Source: Aridibaculum aurantiacum (GTDB taxonomy: Bacteria > Bacteroidota > Bacteroidia > Chitinophagales > Chitinophagaceae). From it: 64,000 nucleotides of DNA. This document shows positions 18,975-27,444 of this stretch, piece by piece (within the stretch, counting starts at the first letter, position 1; every line of letters starts with the position of its first letter). The stretch is taken from positions 2,294,001 to 2,358,000 of the forward strand of contig NZ_JAFEWC010000001.1 in NCBI RefSeq assembly GCF_017355875.1, written 5' to 3'. The position numbers and the translations under genes are program-made. Under the pieces are notes generated by a model. The model was not told the DNA's origin. It did no database searches and saw only the letters and a list, made by a program, of their open reading frames with translations.

Positions 18975-19003
18975 TTGTTCGTACGAAAACTTTCCTACCT
19001 TTA
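18975..19003 (+). promoter_or_regulatory. Promoter with central palindrome, probable BlaI-type operator
   Basis: TTG (18975-18977), an 18-nt spacer and TACCTTTA (18996-19003) resemble the Bacteroidota -33/-7 pair. The first ten spacer bases, TTCGTACGAA (18978-18987), form a perfect palindrome between the two elements. It lies directly before the BlaI-type gene, which would fit autorepression. The implied start of transcription falls almost on the ATG at 19008, so a very short leader is implied. Confidence 0.5.
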
Positions 19004-19007
19004 ATAC

Positions 19008-19412
19008 ATGAAGAAAAAGGGTGATAAACACACACACGTCGAACCAACAAAATCTGAACTTGAGATACTACAGGTGCTTTGGCTGCATGGGCCCTCAACC
19101 GTGCGTTTTGTGAACGATGCATTGAACGAACAGTTAAGAGAAGTTCAATACACATCTACACTTAAGCTGATGCAAATAATGTTTGATAAAGGTTTGCTCC
19201 AAAGGGACGATTCCCAGATGAAACATGTGTACAGCGCGGCTATAGAAGAGAATAAGACCAAAGGATTTTTATTGGATCGGTTTATTTCATCAATGTACAA
19301 TGGATCGGCGACTAAGCTTATGCAGCAATTACTGGGTAATAAAAAAACATCGAAGGAAGAACTGGATGCGATAAGAGAGCTACTTAAAGAGGCAGAAAAG
19401 AAAAATAAATAA
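19008..19412 (+). CDS. BlaI/MecI/CopY-family transcriptional repressor
   Basis: This 134-residue protein has an N-terminal winged-helix domain (about 12-85). It shows PTKSELEILQVLWLHGPSTV, then LREVQYTSTLKLMQIMFDKGLL, the recognition helix region of BlaI/MecI proteins, and HVYSAAIEE for the wing. The C-terminal helices form the dimerisation part. Such repressors are cleaved or released when the partner M56 membrane protease is activated. The partner gene begins 6 bp downstream. A palindrome in the promoter is the likely operator. The true inducer is unknown: the partner lacks a penicillin-binding sensor, so beta-lactam resistance should not be assumed. Confidence 0.93.
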   Translation: MKKKGDKHTHVEPTKSELEILQVLWLHGPSTVRFVNDALNEQLREVQYTSTLKLMQIMFDKGLLQRDDSQMKHVYSAAIEENKTKGFLLDRFISSMYNGSATKLMQQLLGNKKTSKEELDAIRELLKEAEKKNK

Positions 19413-19418
19413 AATCCT

Positions 19419-21371
19419 ATGCAGGTAACATGGATCAACGAATGGTTAGCAAATGAATTTACTCGTGCATTAGCCTGGACGCTCATTCATTCATTATGGC
19501 AGGGTCTTGCAGCTGCTATCATTACAGGGATAATCATTCTCTGCACCAAACGTTCTACAGCTGCTTTGCGATACAACTTGCTTTCGGCAGTGTTCATATT
19601 ATTCATGGCAACTGCTTTTATTACATTTTTTATAAAATACAATTCATACAATGAAATTGCTGCTGGTACGCCACAAGCAATTGTGCAATTAGAAGGATCA
19701 AAAGAAAATATTTCAGCATCAAAATACAATGTTCATCTATACTATGGAAGCTTTACAGATAGTATCAGTTCCTGGTTCGATCAGAATGCGCCGCTTGTTG
19801 TTTTGACCTGGTTCATGGTTTTTGTTTTTCAATGCCTTAAAATTTTTAGCGGCTTCTACTATATACAACGGATGCGGAGGAAAGGATTGGCTGCACCAGG
19901 CGATGCGTGGAAAGAGAGACTGCAATTACTCTGCAGCAAACTAGGCATCAGGCAAAGCGTACAGTTCATGCAGTCACATTTGGTAAGCATGCCCTTAGTA
20001 GTGGGGTATCTTAAGCCTATTATATTGGTGCCGGTTGGTATGCTGAACAACCTGCCGGTGGAGCAGGTAGAAACCATCCTGTTGCACGAGCTGGCACATA
20101 TACGCAGGAAAGATTACCTGGTAAACCTCCTGCAAACTTGTGCTGAAACGATTTTCTTTTTCAATCCAGCTACCAGGTGGATGTCAGCACTTATCAGGGA
20201 AGAAAGAGAAGCATGTTGTGATGATATTGTTGTAGCCAGTACCACTAATAAAACCACCTACCTGCAGGCTCTTGTAAATTTCAATGACCCTGCAATCAAT
20301 AAAAATGGTTATGCAATGGCATTGGCCGGCAAGCAAAATTCTTTGCTTAATCGTGTAAAGCGAATGCTGAATTATGAAAACAAAAAACTGAATATCATGG
20401 AAAAATTAATTCTCGTTTCCGGCCTCGTAGTATTTACCGCATTTGGTATGGTTAACGCCAAAGAAACCAGGGAGCTAACAGCACCTGCTATTTTACATTC
20501 ACCAGCGCAGCCAATGCAAGTTGATGAGGAGGATGAACAGCAAATTGTTTTGCCAGCGGCTGTGGTAGCTCAGCAGGGAGAGGTGCCGGTTATAGCAGGT
20601 GCTGAAGTTGTGTACCAGGATACAACCCGTAAAACCAGGAAGACTACTTATGAGCATGTATCTACTAAAGTGTCTACTGATGGAAATTCCAGCAATGGTG
20701 AAGCCATAGAGATATTGATAAAAGATGAAAATGGTGAGAAGACGTATAAAGCAAAGAAAGTTGGAAATAAGATAACTGACTTGCATGTAAATGGAGTGCG
20801 TATTGCTGACGCTGAGATGGGTGCTTATAAAGATGTAATACAGGAAATAGAAGACGCTATACAAAAAGGTGAAGAAGCCCGCAAAAGAGGCGAAGAGGCC
20901 TGGCTAAGAGGTGAAGAAGCAAGAGCACGAGGTGAGGAAGCAAGGAAGCGTGGTGAAGAGGCCAGGGTAAGAGGTGAAGAAGCACGAAAGTTGGGCGAAG
21001 AAGCAAGAATACGCGGAGAGGAAGCACGTAAAAGAGGCGAGGAAGCGATGAAGCGAGGTGAAGAGGCTAGGAAAAGAGAAGAAGCAAGAGCTAGAGGTGA
21101 AGAAGCCAGGAAAAGGGGAGAGGAAGCAAGAATAAGAGGTGAAGAAAGCAGGAAAATGATTGAAGATATTGTAGATGAACTTGTAAAAGAAAAGGTGATC
21201 ACGGACAAAAACAATCTTCGCTTTACACTCAGCAATTCTTCGCTTGAAGTGAACGGCGTTAAACAAAGCGCGGCATTGCACAATAAGTTGAAAAAGTTTG
21301 TAGAGGATGGAAATACGATCACTTATTCAACCTCTGATAGTTCAACCAGGGTGTCAATAAATAAGAACTAA
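19419..21371 (+). CDS. BlaR1-like M56 membrane metallopeptidase with a long charged helical tail
   Basis: This 650-residue protein has membrane segments near 30-42, 50-72, 125-148 and 328-345. The M56 protease site is HELAH (H223, E224, H227), with EEREACCDD downstream supplying a likely third ligand. The family relays a signal by cleaving a BlaI-type repressor, encoded just upstream. The last 300 residues should lie outside the cytoplasm. Instead of a beta-lactam-binding domain they carry a linker, a tract of 14 heptad-like units of the form GEEARKR (484-580) and a short C-terminal domain (KVITDKNNLRFTL onward). The sensor ligand is therefore unknown. A terminator follows. Confidence 0.92.
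   Translation: MQVTWINEWLANEFTRALAWTLIHSLWQGLAAAIITGIIILCTKRSTAALRYNLLSAVFILFMATAFITFFIKYNSYNEIAAGTPQAIVQLEGSKENISASKYNVHLYYGSFTDSISSWFDQNAPLVVLTWFMVFVFQCLKIFSGFYYIQRMRRKGLAAPGDAWKERLQLLCSKLGIRQSVQFMQSHLVSMPLVVGYLKPIILVPVGMLNNLPVEQVETILLHELAHIRRKDYLVNLLQTCAETIFFFNPATRWMSALIREEREACCDDIVVASTTNKTTYLQALVNFNDPAINKNGYAMALAGKQNSLLNRVKRMLNYENKKLNIMEKLILVSGLVVFTAFGMVNAKETRELTAPAILHSPAQPMQVDEEDEQQIVLPAAVVAQQGEVPVIAGAEVVYQDTTRKTRKTTYEHVSTKVSTDGNSSNGEAIEILIKDENGEKTYKAKKVGNKITDLHVNGVRIADAEMGAYKDVIQEIEDAIQKGEEARKRGEEAWLRGEEARARGEEARKRGEEARVRGEEARKLGEEARIRGEEARKRGEEAMKRGEEARKREEARARGEEARKRGEEARIRGEESRKMIEDIVDELVKEKVITDKNNLRFTLSNSSLEVNGVKQSAALHNKLKKFVEDGNTITYSTSDSSTRVSINKN
20868..21158 (+). repeat. In-gene 21-bp tandem repeat encoding a charged helix
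   Basis: There are about 14 in-frame copies of a degenerate 21-bp unit coding GEEARKR-type heptads. One copy is 18 bp and lacks the glycine codon. The encoded segment alternates EE and R/K at helical spacing and should form a single alpha-helix or coiled coil of roughly 97 residues. Codon-level divergence between copies suggests it is not a very recent expansion. Confidence 0.85.
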
Positions 21372-21413
21372 CAGGGAAAAATGGATACACTAGAAGTGTG
21401 TCAGCTATAAAAA

Positions 21414-21444
21414 AATAAAAGAGGCTATAGCAGCCTCTTTTATT
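21414..21444. terminator. Bidirectional terminator between convergent genes
   Basis: AATAAAAGAGGCT pairs with AGCCTCTTTTATT around loop ATAGC, with T-rich DNA on the right and A-rich DNA on the left. It serves the M56 gene (+) and the secreted protein gene (-). Confidence 0.85.
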
Positions 21445-21472
21445 TTTATTGAACAAAGTCTAAATAATAATT

Positions 21473-23017
21473 CTATTTCACTACCCGTGTTTGTACTCGC
21501 TCAGTACCATTACTGATCATTACGACAAGTACACCTGTGTTTAGTTTGGTGGTAGGCACCATAAAGTTGTTGGTTCCAACAGCTGCTTGTTGCGTATTAG
21601 TAGAAAGCCTCTTACCACTCATATCAAATACTTCCAAGGTCACTTTACCTGCAACAGGATTGTGATATACTACATTTAGGTTATCACCTCTTACAAACGA
21701 AGTTTCGATGTTCAAACCACCCTTGCCGGAAAATCTTACTACAACAATGTCGCTATAGCTAAATGTTACGTCTTTGTCTATCATCTTTAGCCTATAAAAC
21801 AGCGTGCTGGCCTTGATGTTGTTGTCTCCAAACTCATAACCACTGCCGTTACTGCTTGAACCTCTCGCCTGCACATTACCAATTACTGCAAAGTTTCTTC
21901 CGTCCAGTGACCTTTCAATTTCAAAATGTGAGAAACCCACTTCACTTGCAGTAGTCCATACTACCCGTGCGGCACCATTTGCTTTTATAACATCAAAACT
22001 TGTAAGTTTTACAGGCAGGGAGTTTTGAATAGCTATCGTACTGGAAGAGTCGCTATTGCATGTAGTATAATAACCAGCTATCTGACCCGCCAGGTTCACC
22101 GTATATGTTCCAGGTGAGGTGTAGCTGTGAGAGCCGTTGCGAGTATACGACAATGCCGAGTTATCTCCATAGTTCCACCTAAAGGTTGAGTCTGCAGGTG
22201 TAATGTCAAAATAGTCGTTGAACACGTGTAGATTATACATCCTGTTGCTAAACAAATTGGATGATGTGTTATTGAACTGTATCGTATTATCCACATTGCC
22301 TGTTGTTGGCGCAGTAAAGGTGGTAGACACGCTATAGTTCACTATTGGAAAGATCATGTACTCAAGATCTTGTCCAAAAAATGCCTCAGAGGAGTTCCAG
22401 GTACCGCTGCCAAACCTTCTCCAGGCAAGGCCTTCACCATAATCGGTCATTTGCCAGCCAGCACCTGCATTGTTCGTTACCACAGCTAACGTGTCAGAAT
22501 TGTTAGATGCCCGTACAGATACAGCATAATTATTCGACACTTGAACCGGTGAAGGAAAAATTGCTTTATAAAACTCATAATTGGAGCTAATGTTCACAGT
22601 GGTAGATGCAATTTCTGTAGTAGGACGATATTGCGCATCCACTGACCAAACTGATACAACTACAGGAATACTTTTGTTGGCCACACCATTAGTGTACGTG
22701 GCTGCCCAAAATTGTACACCTACGATATTGACATTTTCGGAAGTAATATAAGCTTGCGAAGCTGTGCGTACATTGCCTACCATTGCATCTAAAAAAAAGC
22801 TGTCATTTGTTGCTGAAAATGAAAGCTCTTTATAATATGGGTAAAGCAAAGTGTCTGTACCGCACGTTACCCGCTGCAAAGCAGACTTAGAGGAAGCAAC
22901 CCCGTTTTTAGTGGCTTGCTTTGAAGCATCAGGAAGTAGTGAAGTCATCCGTTTTTCCTGCCCGAAATGGATAATGCTGATCAATAGTAAGAAAAAGAGA
23001 ATAGATGTTTTTTTCAT
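21473..23017 (-). CDS. Secreted multidomain protein with PKD-like domain and probable T9SS sorting tail
   Basis: The ATG at 23017 begins a clear signal peptide (MKKTSILFFLLLISIIHFGQ) and gives 514 residues; an upstream ATG at 23053 would add 12. The N-terminal half is beta-rich and of unknown family. A PKD-like segment follows (FRWNYGDNSALSYTRNGSHSY, SPGTYTVNL). Next is an FN3-like stretch common before the tail in this phylum (LPVKLTSFDVIKANG to FYRLKMIDKD). The C-terminal 80 residues (GKVTLEVFDMSGKRL, ending VQTRVVK) look like a type A T9SS sorting signal. The protein is probably exported and attached to the cell surface. No catalytic motif was seen. Confidence 0.78.
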   Translation of the reverse strand: MKKTSILFFLLLISIIHFGQEKRMTSLLPDASKQATKNGVASSKSALQRVTCGTDTLLYPYYKELSFSATNDSFFLDAMVGNVRTASQAYITSENVNIVGVQFWAATYTNGVANKSIPVVVSVWSVDAQYRPTTEIASTTVNISSNYEFYKAIFPSPVQVSNNYAVSVRASNNSDTLAVVTNNAGAGWQMTDYGEGLAWRRFGSGTWNSSEAFFGQDLEYMIFPIVNYSVSTTFTAPTTGNVDNTIQFNNTSSNLFSNRMYNLHVFNDYFDITPADSTFRWNYGDNSALSYTRNGSHSYTSPGTYTVNLAGQIAGYYTTCNSDSSSTIAIQNSLPVKLTSFDVIKANGAARVVWTTASEVGFSHFEIERSLDGRNFAVIGNVQARGSSSNGSGYEFGDNNIKASTLFYRLKMIDKDVTFSYSDIVVVRFSGKGGLNIETSFVRGDNLNVVYHNPVAGKVTLEVFDMSGKRLSTNTQQAAVGTNNFMVPTTKLNTGVLVVMISNGTERVQTRVVK

Positions 23018-23387
23018 AAAATGGTTGTTTGTTTTTTTGAAGACTTTGTTCACGATGCTAGACCAAGAAGTATACCTTTTGAAGGAGGCAAACTGCTACA
23101 ATTCCTGAATTCGAAGAAATACGTTTACCTGTTCAAAATGTTCAATTCTTCTCTTGAAAAAGCACGGTGTACTTTCTACAGAACCTCAACGTAAAACCAC
23201 GTTCTTTATTACATGAAATGCGTAAAAACATCAGTTGCATTTGGAAAAAAGAAAAAACAATACATGAACCTAAAGTGCACGGCAGTTTCCATCTTTGTTT
23301 TGTTTTAAGAAAGAAGCTGTACACTTAAAGCCAGGAGTAAAAACAAAATTTAAATGAGTAGAGCAGGAGTTATAACCGATACCTTGC
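23018..23387. other. Gene-free stretch
   Basis: This 370-bp AT-rich gap lies between two minus-strand genes. No coding signal, hairpin or repeat stood out. It should contain the promoter of the secreted protein gene to its left and the 3' end of the TMEM220-like transcript to its right. Confidence 0.5.
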
Positions 23388-23789
23388 CTATTCTGTACCA
23401 ATAGCTAAATGGAGCTTTTGACTTTTCCGTGAAAGCCAAATCATATTTGCTGTTAACGCAATAATCAGCAGCAGGAGACCAAAGAATTCTCTCGTTTCTT
23501 CAATCCATGGTTTTGTTGCTTTCATAGATTGAACTATGTTTTCAGCAGCATGATCATTCATCCAGCTGAGTACGCCGTCTTTTTCAAAAAATAAATAGAT
23601 GGCAAACGGAATGTAAACTGCCAGGCCAATAATAAAGAGTGTTCTGTTGTACCTGTTCTGCAGTGCCCTAAAGCAAAGAAACGCTCCATACAAGTAAAGC
23701 GGCATCCACAAAAAAGGATCAGGATCGTTGTACTGTAAGGCAGCCGACAATACAAACAGTATTAAAAAGACAATATTGAATAGTCGCAT
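23388..23789 (-). CDS. TMEM220-like small membrane protein
   Basis: The ATG at 23789 gives 133 residues starting MRLFNIVFLILFVLSAALQYNDPDP; a longer frame from 23873 overlaps the upstream gene and is unlikely. Four hydrophobic segments are visible. The QYNDPDPFLWMPLYLYGAF block is typical of TMEM220-family proteins, whose function is unknown. It starts 2 bp after the stop of the sugar dehydrogenase gene, so both are made from one transcript. Inner-membrane location is inferred from hydropathy. Confidence 0.78.
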   Translation of the reverse strand: MRLFNIVFLILFVLSAALQYNDPDPFLWMPLYLYGAFLCFRALQNRYNRTLFIIGLAVYIPFAIYLFFEKDGVLSWMNDHAAENIVQSMKATKPWIEETREFFGLLLLIIALTANMIWLSRKSQKLHLAIGTE

Positions 23790-23791
23790 AG

Positions 23792-25393
23792 CTATTTCTT
23801 GTATTGTGGAGGCAGCGGAGAAAGATTGGCAGGCGGCCGAGAACTTGTACTTCCTTCTTTTGTAATGCGCCATATAACACCTGTACCCGGCGAAGGCACA
23901 GGAAACGGGCCAGCACCAGCCAGGGCAAATCCAATAACACCTATATCCACTACATATAATGCTGTTCCATCAGTTGAGAACTTTGCCTCAACAGGATGTC
24001 TTGGTCCTTCTGTGGATACGTATTCTTTTCCTGTCGGACCTTTTATCTTATTGCTTAGGAAGGGAAAGGTTTCTTTGGTTGCAGGATCAATGCGCGAAAC
24101 GGTATAGCCATTCAGGTTTTTATCTTCACCCGTTAGGGGTGTTCCTGATCCGAATTCTGCTAGGAACATATGTCCTTTAAATCCGAATGAAGAGTTAGTG
24201 CTGAAATCAAATTGCGTGGCCGCTGCATTCTCAGGACGAATAAGCCACGGCTGTTCTACAGGTGGATGATCAGCCATCAGGAATTTTATTTTAGGTCCAC
24301 GTGCAGATCTGAATTGTGGTGCTGTAACGGGTATTCCGCTGGAGAAGTCAGGAAAGCCATAGAAACCACCTTGCTTTACCTGGAAAATATTATCCTTAGC
24401 ATTTGCTATCGGGCGGCTTCCTCTTTCATCGTATGCATTATCTGTTACGTATAGTTGCCCATCAGGTCCCCACTGCACACCATAAGGATTACGCAGCCCC
24501 CATGCATACACCTCCAGCCCAGATCCATCCGGGTTCATTCTCAGGATGGTGCCGCTGGCTTTTACCTGTCCCTTCACATCACGGCTCTTTTCTCCAAAAG
24601 GTTGATATGCCCGTGTACGTACCAGCATCGAAGTATTTTTACTTCGGTTGAAGACACTGCTGACAGCGTACGAAACATCTCTGCCGAAACTTATTAGCCG
24701 CCCTTGCCGCGCCAAAACATTATTTGGCTGAGGCGTTAGAAAGCTTTCCCTGCTCAACCTCATATCACGCGCCGGTACATCATGCACATCCGGGTGTAGA
24801 AGCAACCATACATAAGGATATGCATTGTCAAGACCAACAACACCTGAGTTAGTTGCCGTGCCTTGTCCGAAGTATATCTTGCCGTCAGGTCCCACACTCA
24901 TTTCATTATTAAAATGATCACCATGGCTTGGCAGTCCTGTTACCAGGTCTACAACAGCACCATCATTACCTACTGCTGATATCTTTCCCTTATGCGAAAC
25001 ATATAGCCGCCCCTTATGCCACAGCAGATCAGTGATGGGTCCATTAAAACCTTCAGCAAAGCGCGTGATCTGGCCATTAGGATTGATGCGTAGTACTTGC
25101 GCTGGCGCAAAAGGATCTCCATATACATAGCCCGCTTCAGCTACGTATACATTTTCATTTTCATCAAATTCGATACTGGATGGCCAGATCAGGTCTTTCA
25201 TGAAAACCTCTACTTTGTAACCTGCCGGCACCCATGCTGCCGCTGCATTTGGCTCAGGCACTTTGGTCATTTCTTTAGGATAAATTCCAGTCGGGAAACT
25301 TGTTTTTTTGACTGCACAGCCAGAAAGAATGGAAAAGAAAAACAGTGAAAGGCAGACAACTTGCACACGTAGCGAAGTGACTAATGTTCTCAT
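23792..25393 (-). CDS. PQQ-dependent sugar (glucose/sorbosone-type) dehydrogenase lipoprotein
   Basis: The ATG at 25393 begins a lipoprotein signal (MRTLVTSLRVQVVCLSLFFF, lipobox LSGC, C26) and gives 533 residues. The longer frame from 25570 lacks such a start. The mature part is a beta-propeller of the GSDH/sorbosone dehydrogenase type. It shows LIWPSSIEFDENENVYVAE, LPSHGDHFNNEMSVGPDGKI, GLRNPYGVQWGPDGQLYVTD and FLAEFGSG. These enzymes oxidise sugars in the periplasm with PQQ, and the conserved His in SHGDH is a typical active-site position. Many Bacteroidota members have unproved substrates and may use other cofactors. The small TMEM220-like gene follows at 2 bp. Confidence 0.85.
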   Translation of the reverse strand: MRTLVTSLRVQVVCLSLFFFSILSGCAVKKTSFPTGIYPKEMTKVPEPNAAAAWVPAGYKVEVFMKDLIWPSSIEFDENENVYVAEAGYVYGDPFAPAQVLRINPNGQITRFAEGFNGPITDLLWHKGRLYVSHKGKISAVGNDGAVVDLVTGLPSHGDHFNNEMSVGPDGKIYFGQGTATNSGVVGLDNAYPYVWLLLHPDVHDVPARDMRLSRESFLTPQPNNVLARQGRLISFGRDVSYAVSSVFNRSKNTSMLVRTRAYQPFGEKSRDVKGQVKASGTILRMNPDGSGLEVYAWGLRNPYGVQWGPDGQLYVTDNAYDERGSRPIANAKDNIFQVKQGGFYGFPDFSSGIPVTAPQFRSARGPKIKFLMADHPPVEQPWLIRPENAAATQFDFSTNSSFGFKGHMFLAEFGSGTPLTGEDKNLNGYTVSRIDPATKETFPFLSNKIKGPTGKEYVSTEGPRHPVEAKFSTDGTALYVVDIGVIGFALAGAGPFPVPSPGTGVIWRITKEGSTSSRPPANLSPLPPQYKK

Positions 25394-25605
25394 ATAGCTC
25401 GTTTGGTTGATTGTAATGTACTTTATTGACTTAAGCGATGTATAGCAGTAACAGACAGGTAACAAGTACGAATCAAAAAAGATGTGCCACAGGCGGTTAT
25501 AGGAAAATGTTCCCTGTTTAGAGAAGCAATTACACCCAAAACAACTGCTTATAGTTAGCATATTGTGCAAAGCAATGTTTTACATTGCAACCCCATGTAA
25601 AATCA

Positions 25606-26361
25606 ATGTGTATAATGAGAGCAGTTTTTCTTTCACTATGGTTATTGTTGATCGGACCTTTAACACCCAATGTTGCGGCAGCCCAGGAAACACATGTTTA
25701 CCTACTGCCTACAATACATAGGTTTCACCAATCCAACCCAAGATATTCCTACGAACACTTGCAAACGCTTATTGCCAATTATAATCCTGGTATCATAGCG
25801 CTGGAAATACGCCCGGAGGATATGGATAAAGACACCAACTACCTGAAGAAGTTTTACCCACCTGAAATAATAATGGTGAGAGACTTGTTTCCTGGTACCA
25901 GGAAAGCAGGGATTGATGACTATGGCCCCGAGATGCGAGGGAAGCTGCTGCATGCAGATGTGTTCAAAGACACAAGCCTTGAACTAGGAAGGTACAAACT
26001 GGAAGAACGGAAAATGAATGCAGACTCATTCATCCAGCAGTTAAGAACTAAAGAAGGTATCCCTGCTATCATTTCTCAACATGTAGAACTGCTAAAAACA
26101 TCAAGTGCAGAAGAGCTGGTGGACGGGAGGTACGACGAACTAACGGATAGTCTTGATCAAAAGCTGCAACGGGTGTTAGCAAGCTCACCGTATGCGTTTT
26201 ACCACCAGTTCAATAAGGACAGGGACATAAAGATCACGGCCAATATTGAAAAACTCATTAAAGAAAATCCCGGCAAAAGGATAGTGGTTTTAATTGGTGC
26301 TAATCATCACAACCGTGCAAAGAAGATGGTGCTTAAAATGCCAGGCGTAGTGCTGGATTAG
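25606..26361 (+). CDS. Secreted TraB/GumN-like protein
   Basis: ATGs at 25606 and 25615 both precede the signal-like segment MRAVFLSLWLLLIGPL; a TTG at 25585 is less likely. The protein has about 251 residues. VYLLPTIHRFHQSNPRYSY and IIALEIRPEDM resemble the TraB/PrgY/GumN fold, with the conserved early histidines and a later GIPAIISQHVEL. KRIVVLIGANHHNRAKKM matches the C-terminal GANH motif of that group. Related TIKI proteins are metalloproteases, but activity is not proved for bacterial members. It is divergently placed from the sugar dehydrogenase. Confidence 0.68.
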   Translation: MCIMRAVFLSLWLLLIGPLTPNVAAAQETHVYLLPTIHRFHQSNPRYSYEHLQTLIANYNPGIIALEIRPEDMDKDTNYLKKFYPPEIIMVRDLFPGTRKAGIDDYGPEMRGKLLHADVFKDTSLELGRYKLEERKMNADSFIQQLRTKEGIPAIISQHVELLKTSSAEELVDGRYDELTDSLDQKLQRVLASSPYAFYHQFNKDRDIKITANIEKLIKENPGKRIVVLIGANHHNRAKKMVLKMPGVVLD

Positions 26362-26420
26362 GAAAGACATATGCTGGCAGATGTTGGGTTATGACTAATC
26401 TCCTTTTACCCGCGTCCATT

Positions 26421-26456
26421 AAAAAAGCTGCAGTTGATGAAGCATCAACTGCAGCT
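26421..26456 (-). terminator. Strong terminator for the minus-strand gene at 26491
   Basis: AGCTGCAGTTGATG pairs perfectly with CATCAACTGCAGCT around a 3-nt loop. On the minus strand it is followed by TTTTTT. It may also slow plus-strand transcripts from 26361. Confidence 0.85.
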
Positions 26457-26490
26457 CTTATTGCCTTTACAGCAAAGTGTAACGAAGTTT

Positions 26491-26967
26491 TTATTTCACA
26501 GTAACAGTAAGCGTAGCCATAGGCAGGTTCTTTTTGCCAAAGCCACCACCATTTCTTTCTATGTACATCTTGTTATTGCCAAACACTGTATTCGTAGCTG
26601 ATGTTTCGGAAGTACATGATTTTACTTTGTCAACCAGTTCGGCGTAAAGCGCATCAATATTATCTGACAGGGAAACAACTTTGAATGAACTAATGGTATA
26701 CACCGTAGCCATTGCACCGTTCACCAGCATTTTCTTAGGCTTTAGCCAAACTTTTATCTGCCCCAGCTCATTATCATCACGCATTTCCTGGATGTTAGCA
26801 GTTTCTGAAGGGACAAGCTTTGTCTGTAACTGCAGGTGTTTTTCAGCAAGCTGTTTTATGCTGCTGGTAGATTCTGATACTTCACCAAGCCAAAGGTTGC
26901 ACTTACTATCCTGTGCCATGGCTACACTTCCCACTAAGAGGAAGCAAAAAAGAAAAATGTTTTTCAT
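26491..26967 (-). CDS. Secreted protein of unknown function
   Basis: This 158-residue protein has a signal peptide (MKNIFLFCFLLVGSVAMAQ). The mature part has two cysteines (C23, and one in VKSCTSETS), an N-terminal helical segment (EVSESTSSIKQLAEKHLQLQ) and several short beta stretches. No family was recognised. It is monocistronic, with its own strong terminator. Periplasmic or secreted location follows from the signal peptide only. Confidence 0.65.
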   Translation of the reverse strand: MKNIFLFCFLLVGSVAMAQDSKCNLWLGEVSESTSSIKQLAEKHLQLQTKLVPSETANIQEMRDDNELGQIKVWLKPKKMLVNGAMATVYTISSFKVVSLSDNIDALYAELVDKVKSCTSETSATNTVFGNNKMYIERNGGGFGKKNLPMATLTVTVK

Positions 26968-27444
26968 AAAAATTTTTAGTTGAATAAGAAAGGATGGGCG
27001 CTAAAGTAGGTGATTGTAGCGATGTGAAACGGAGGTAAAAGCTTAAAATTTTGCATATGCAGGAGTTCATAACAACAACCTTGGATATGCGAGTATTTGC
27101 TGCCCATAGCAGGTCTTACAGGGCAGAATAACAAGCTTAGGTGACAGCACCAAATTGTGAGTATTTTACAATCATACCATTTCTATTATCGTTATCCAAT
27201 TAGCATGCTTTATAATGAGAAAGAACACCAACACCGGCTATTAGTAGTAGAATGGTCCATTGACATAGTAAAAGATGACATTGTTCTGGGGCACTTCTCT
27301 CGCTACTTTCGGCATGTAATTGTCTGTTACTGATGACGGTTGTCACACTTGCCAATGCGAAAACAACTGCTCAGGCTTTTTTGTAGCCGACTATCTCCAT
27401 TACCAGCCCTATATAATGATACTGGGCAGAAATACTAACGAAAT
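26968..27444. other. Gene-free stretch upstream of the pectate lyase
   Basis: This 477-bp gap lies between divergent genes. No reading frame with a credible start and composition was seen, and no hairpin or repeat stands out. It should hold both divergent promoters, but no clear -33/-7 pair was found. Confidence 0.5.

Noticed and set aside
20868-21158. Possible CRISPR-like array
   Set aside because: The 21-bp units are contiguous and in frame within a gene, with no spacers.
20825-21322. Antisense frame rich in Ser/Ala/Leu across the M56 tail
   Set aside because: It is the mirror of the charged 21-bp repeat on the coding strand; the low-complexity product is an artefact.
19008-21371. Beta-lactam resistance operon
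   Set aside because: The pair is BlaI/BlaR1-like, but there is no penicillin-binding sensor domain and no beta-lactamase gene nearby.
25394-25570. N-terminal extension of the sugar dehydrogenase
   Set aside because: The internal ATG at 25393 begins a clear lipoprotein signal, while the extension has poor composition.
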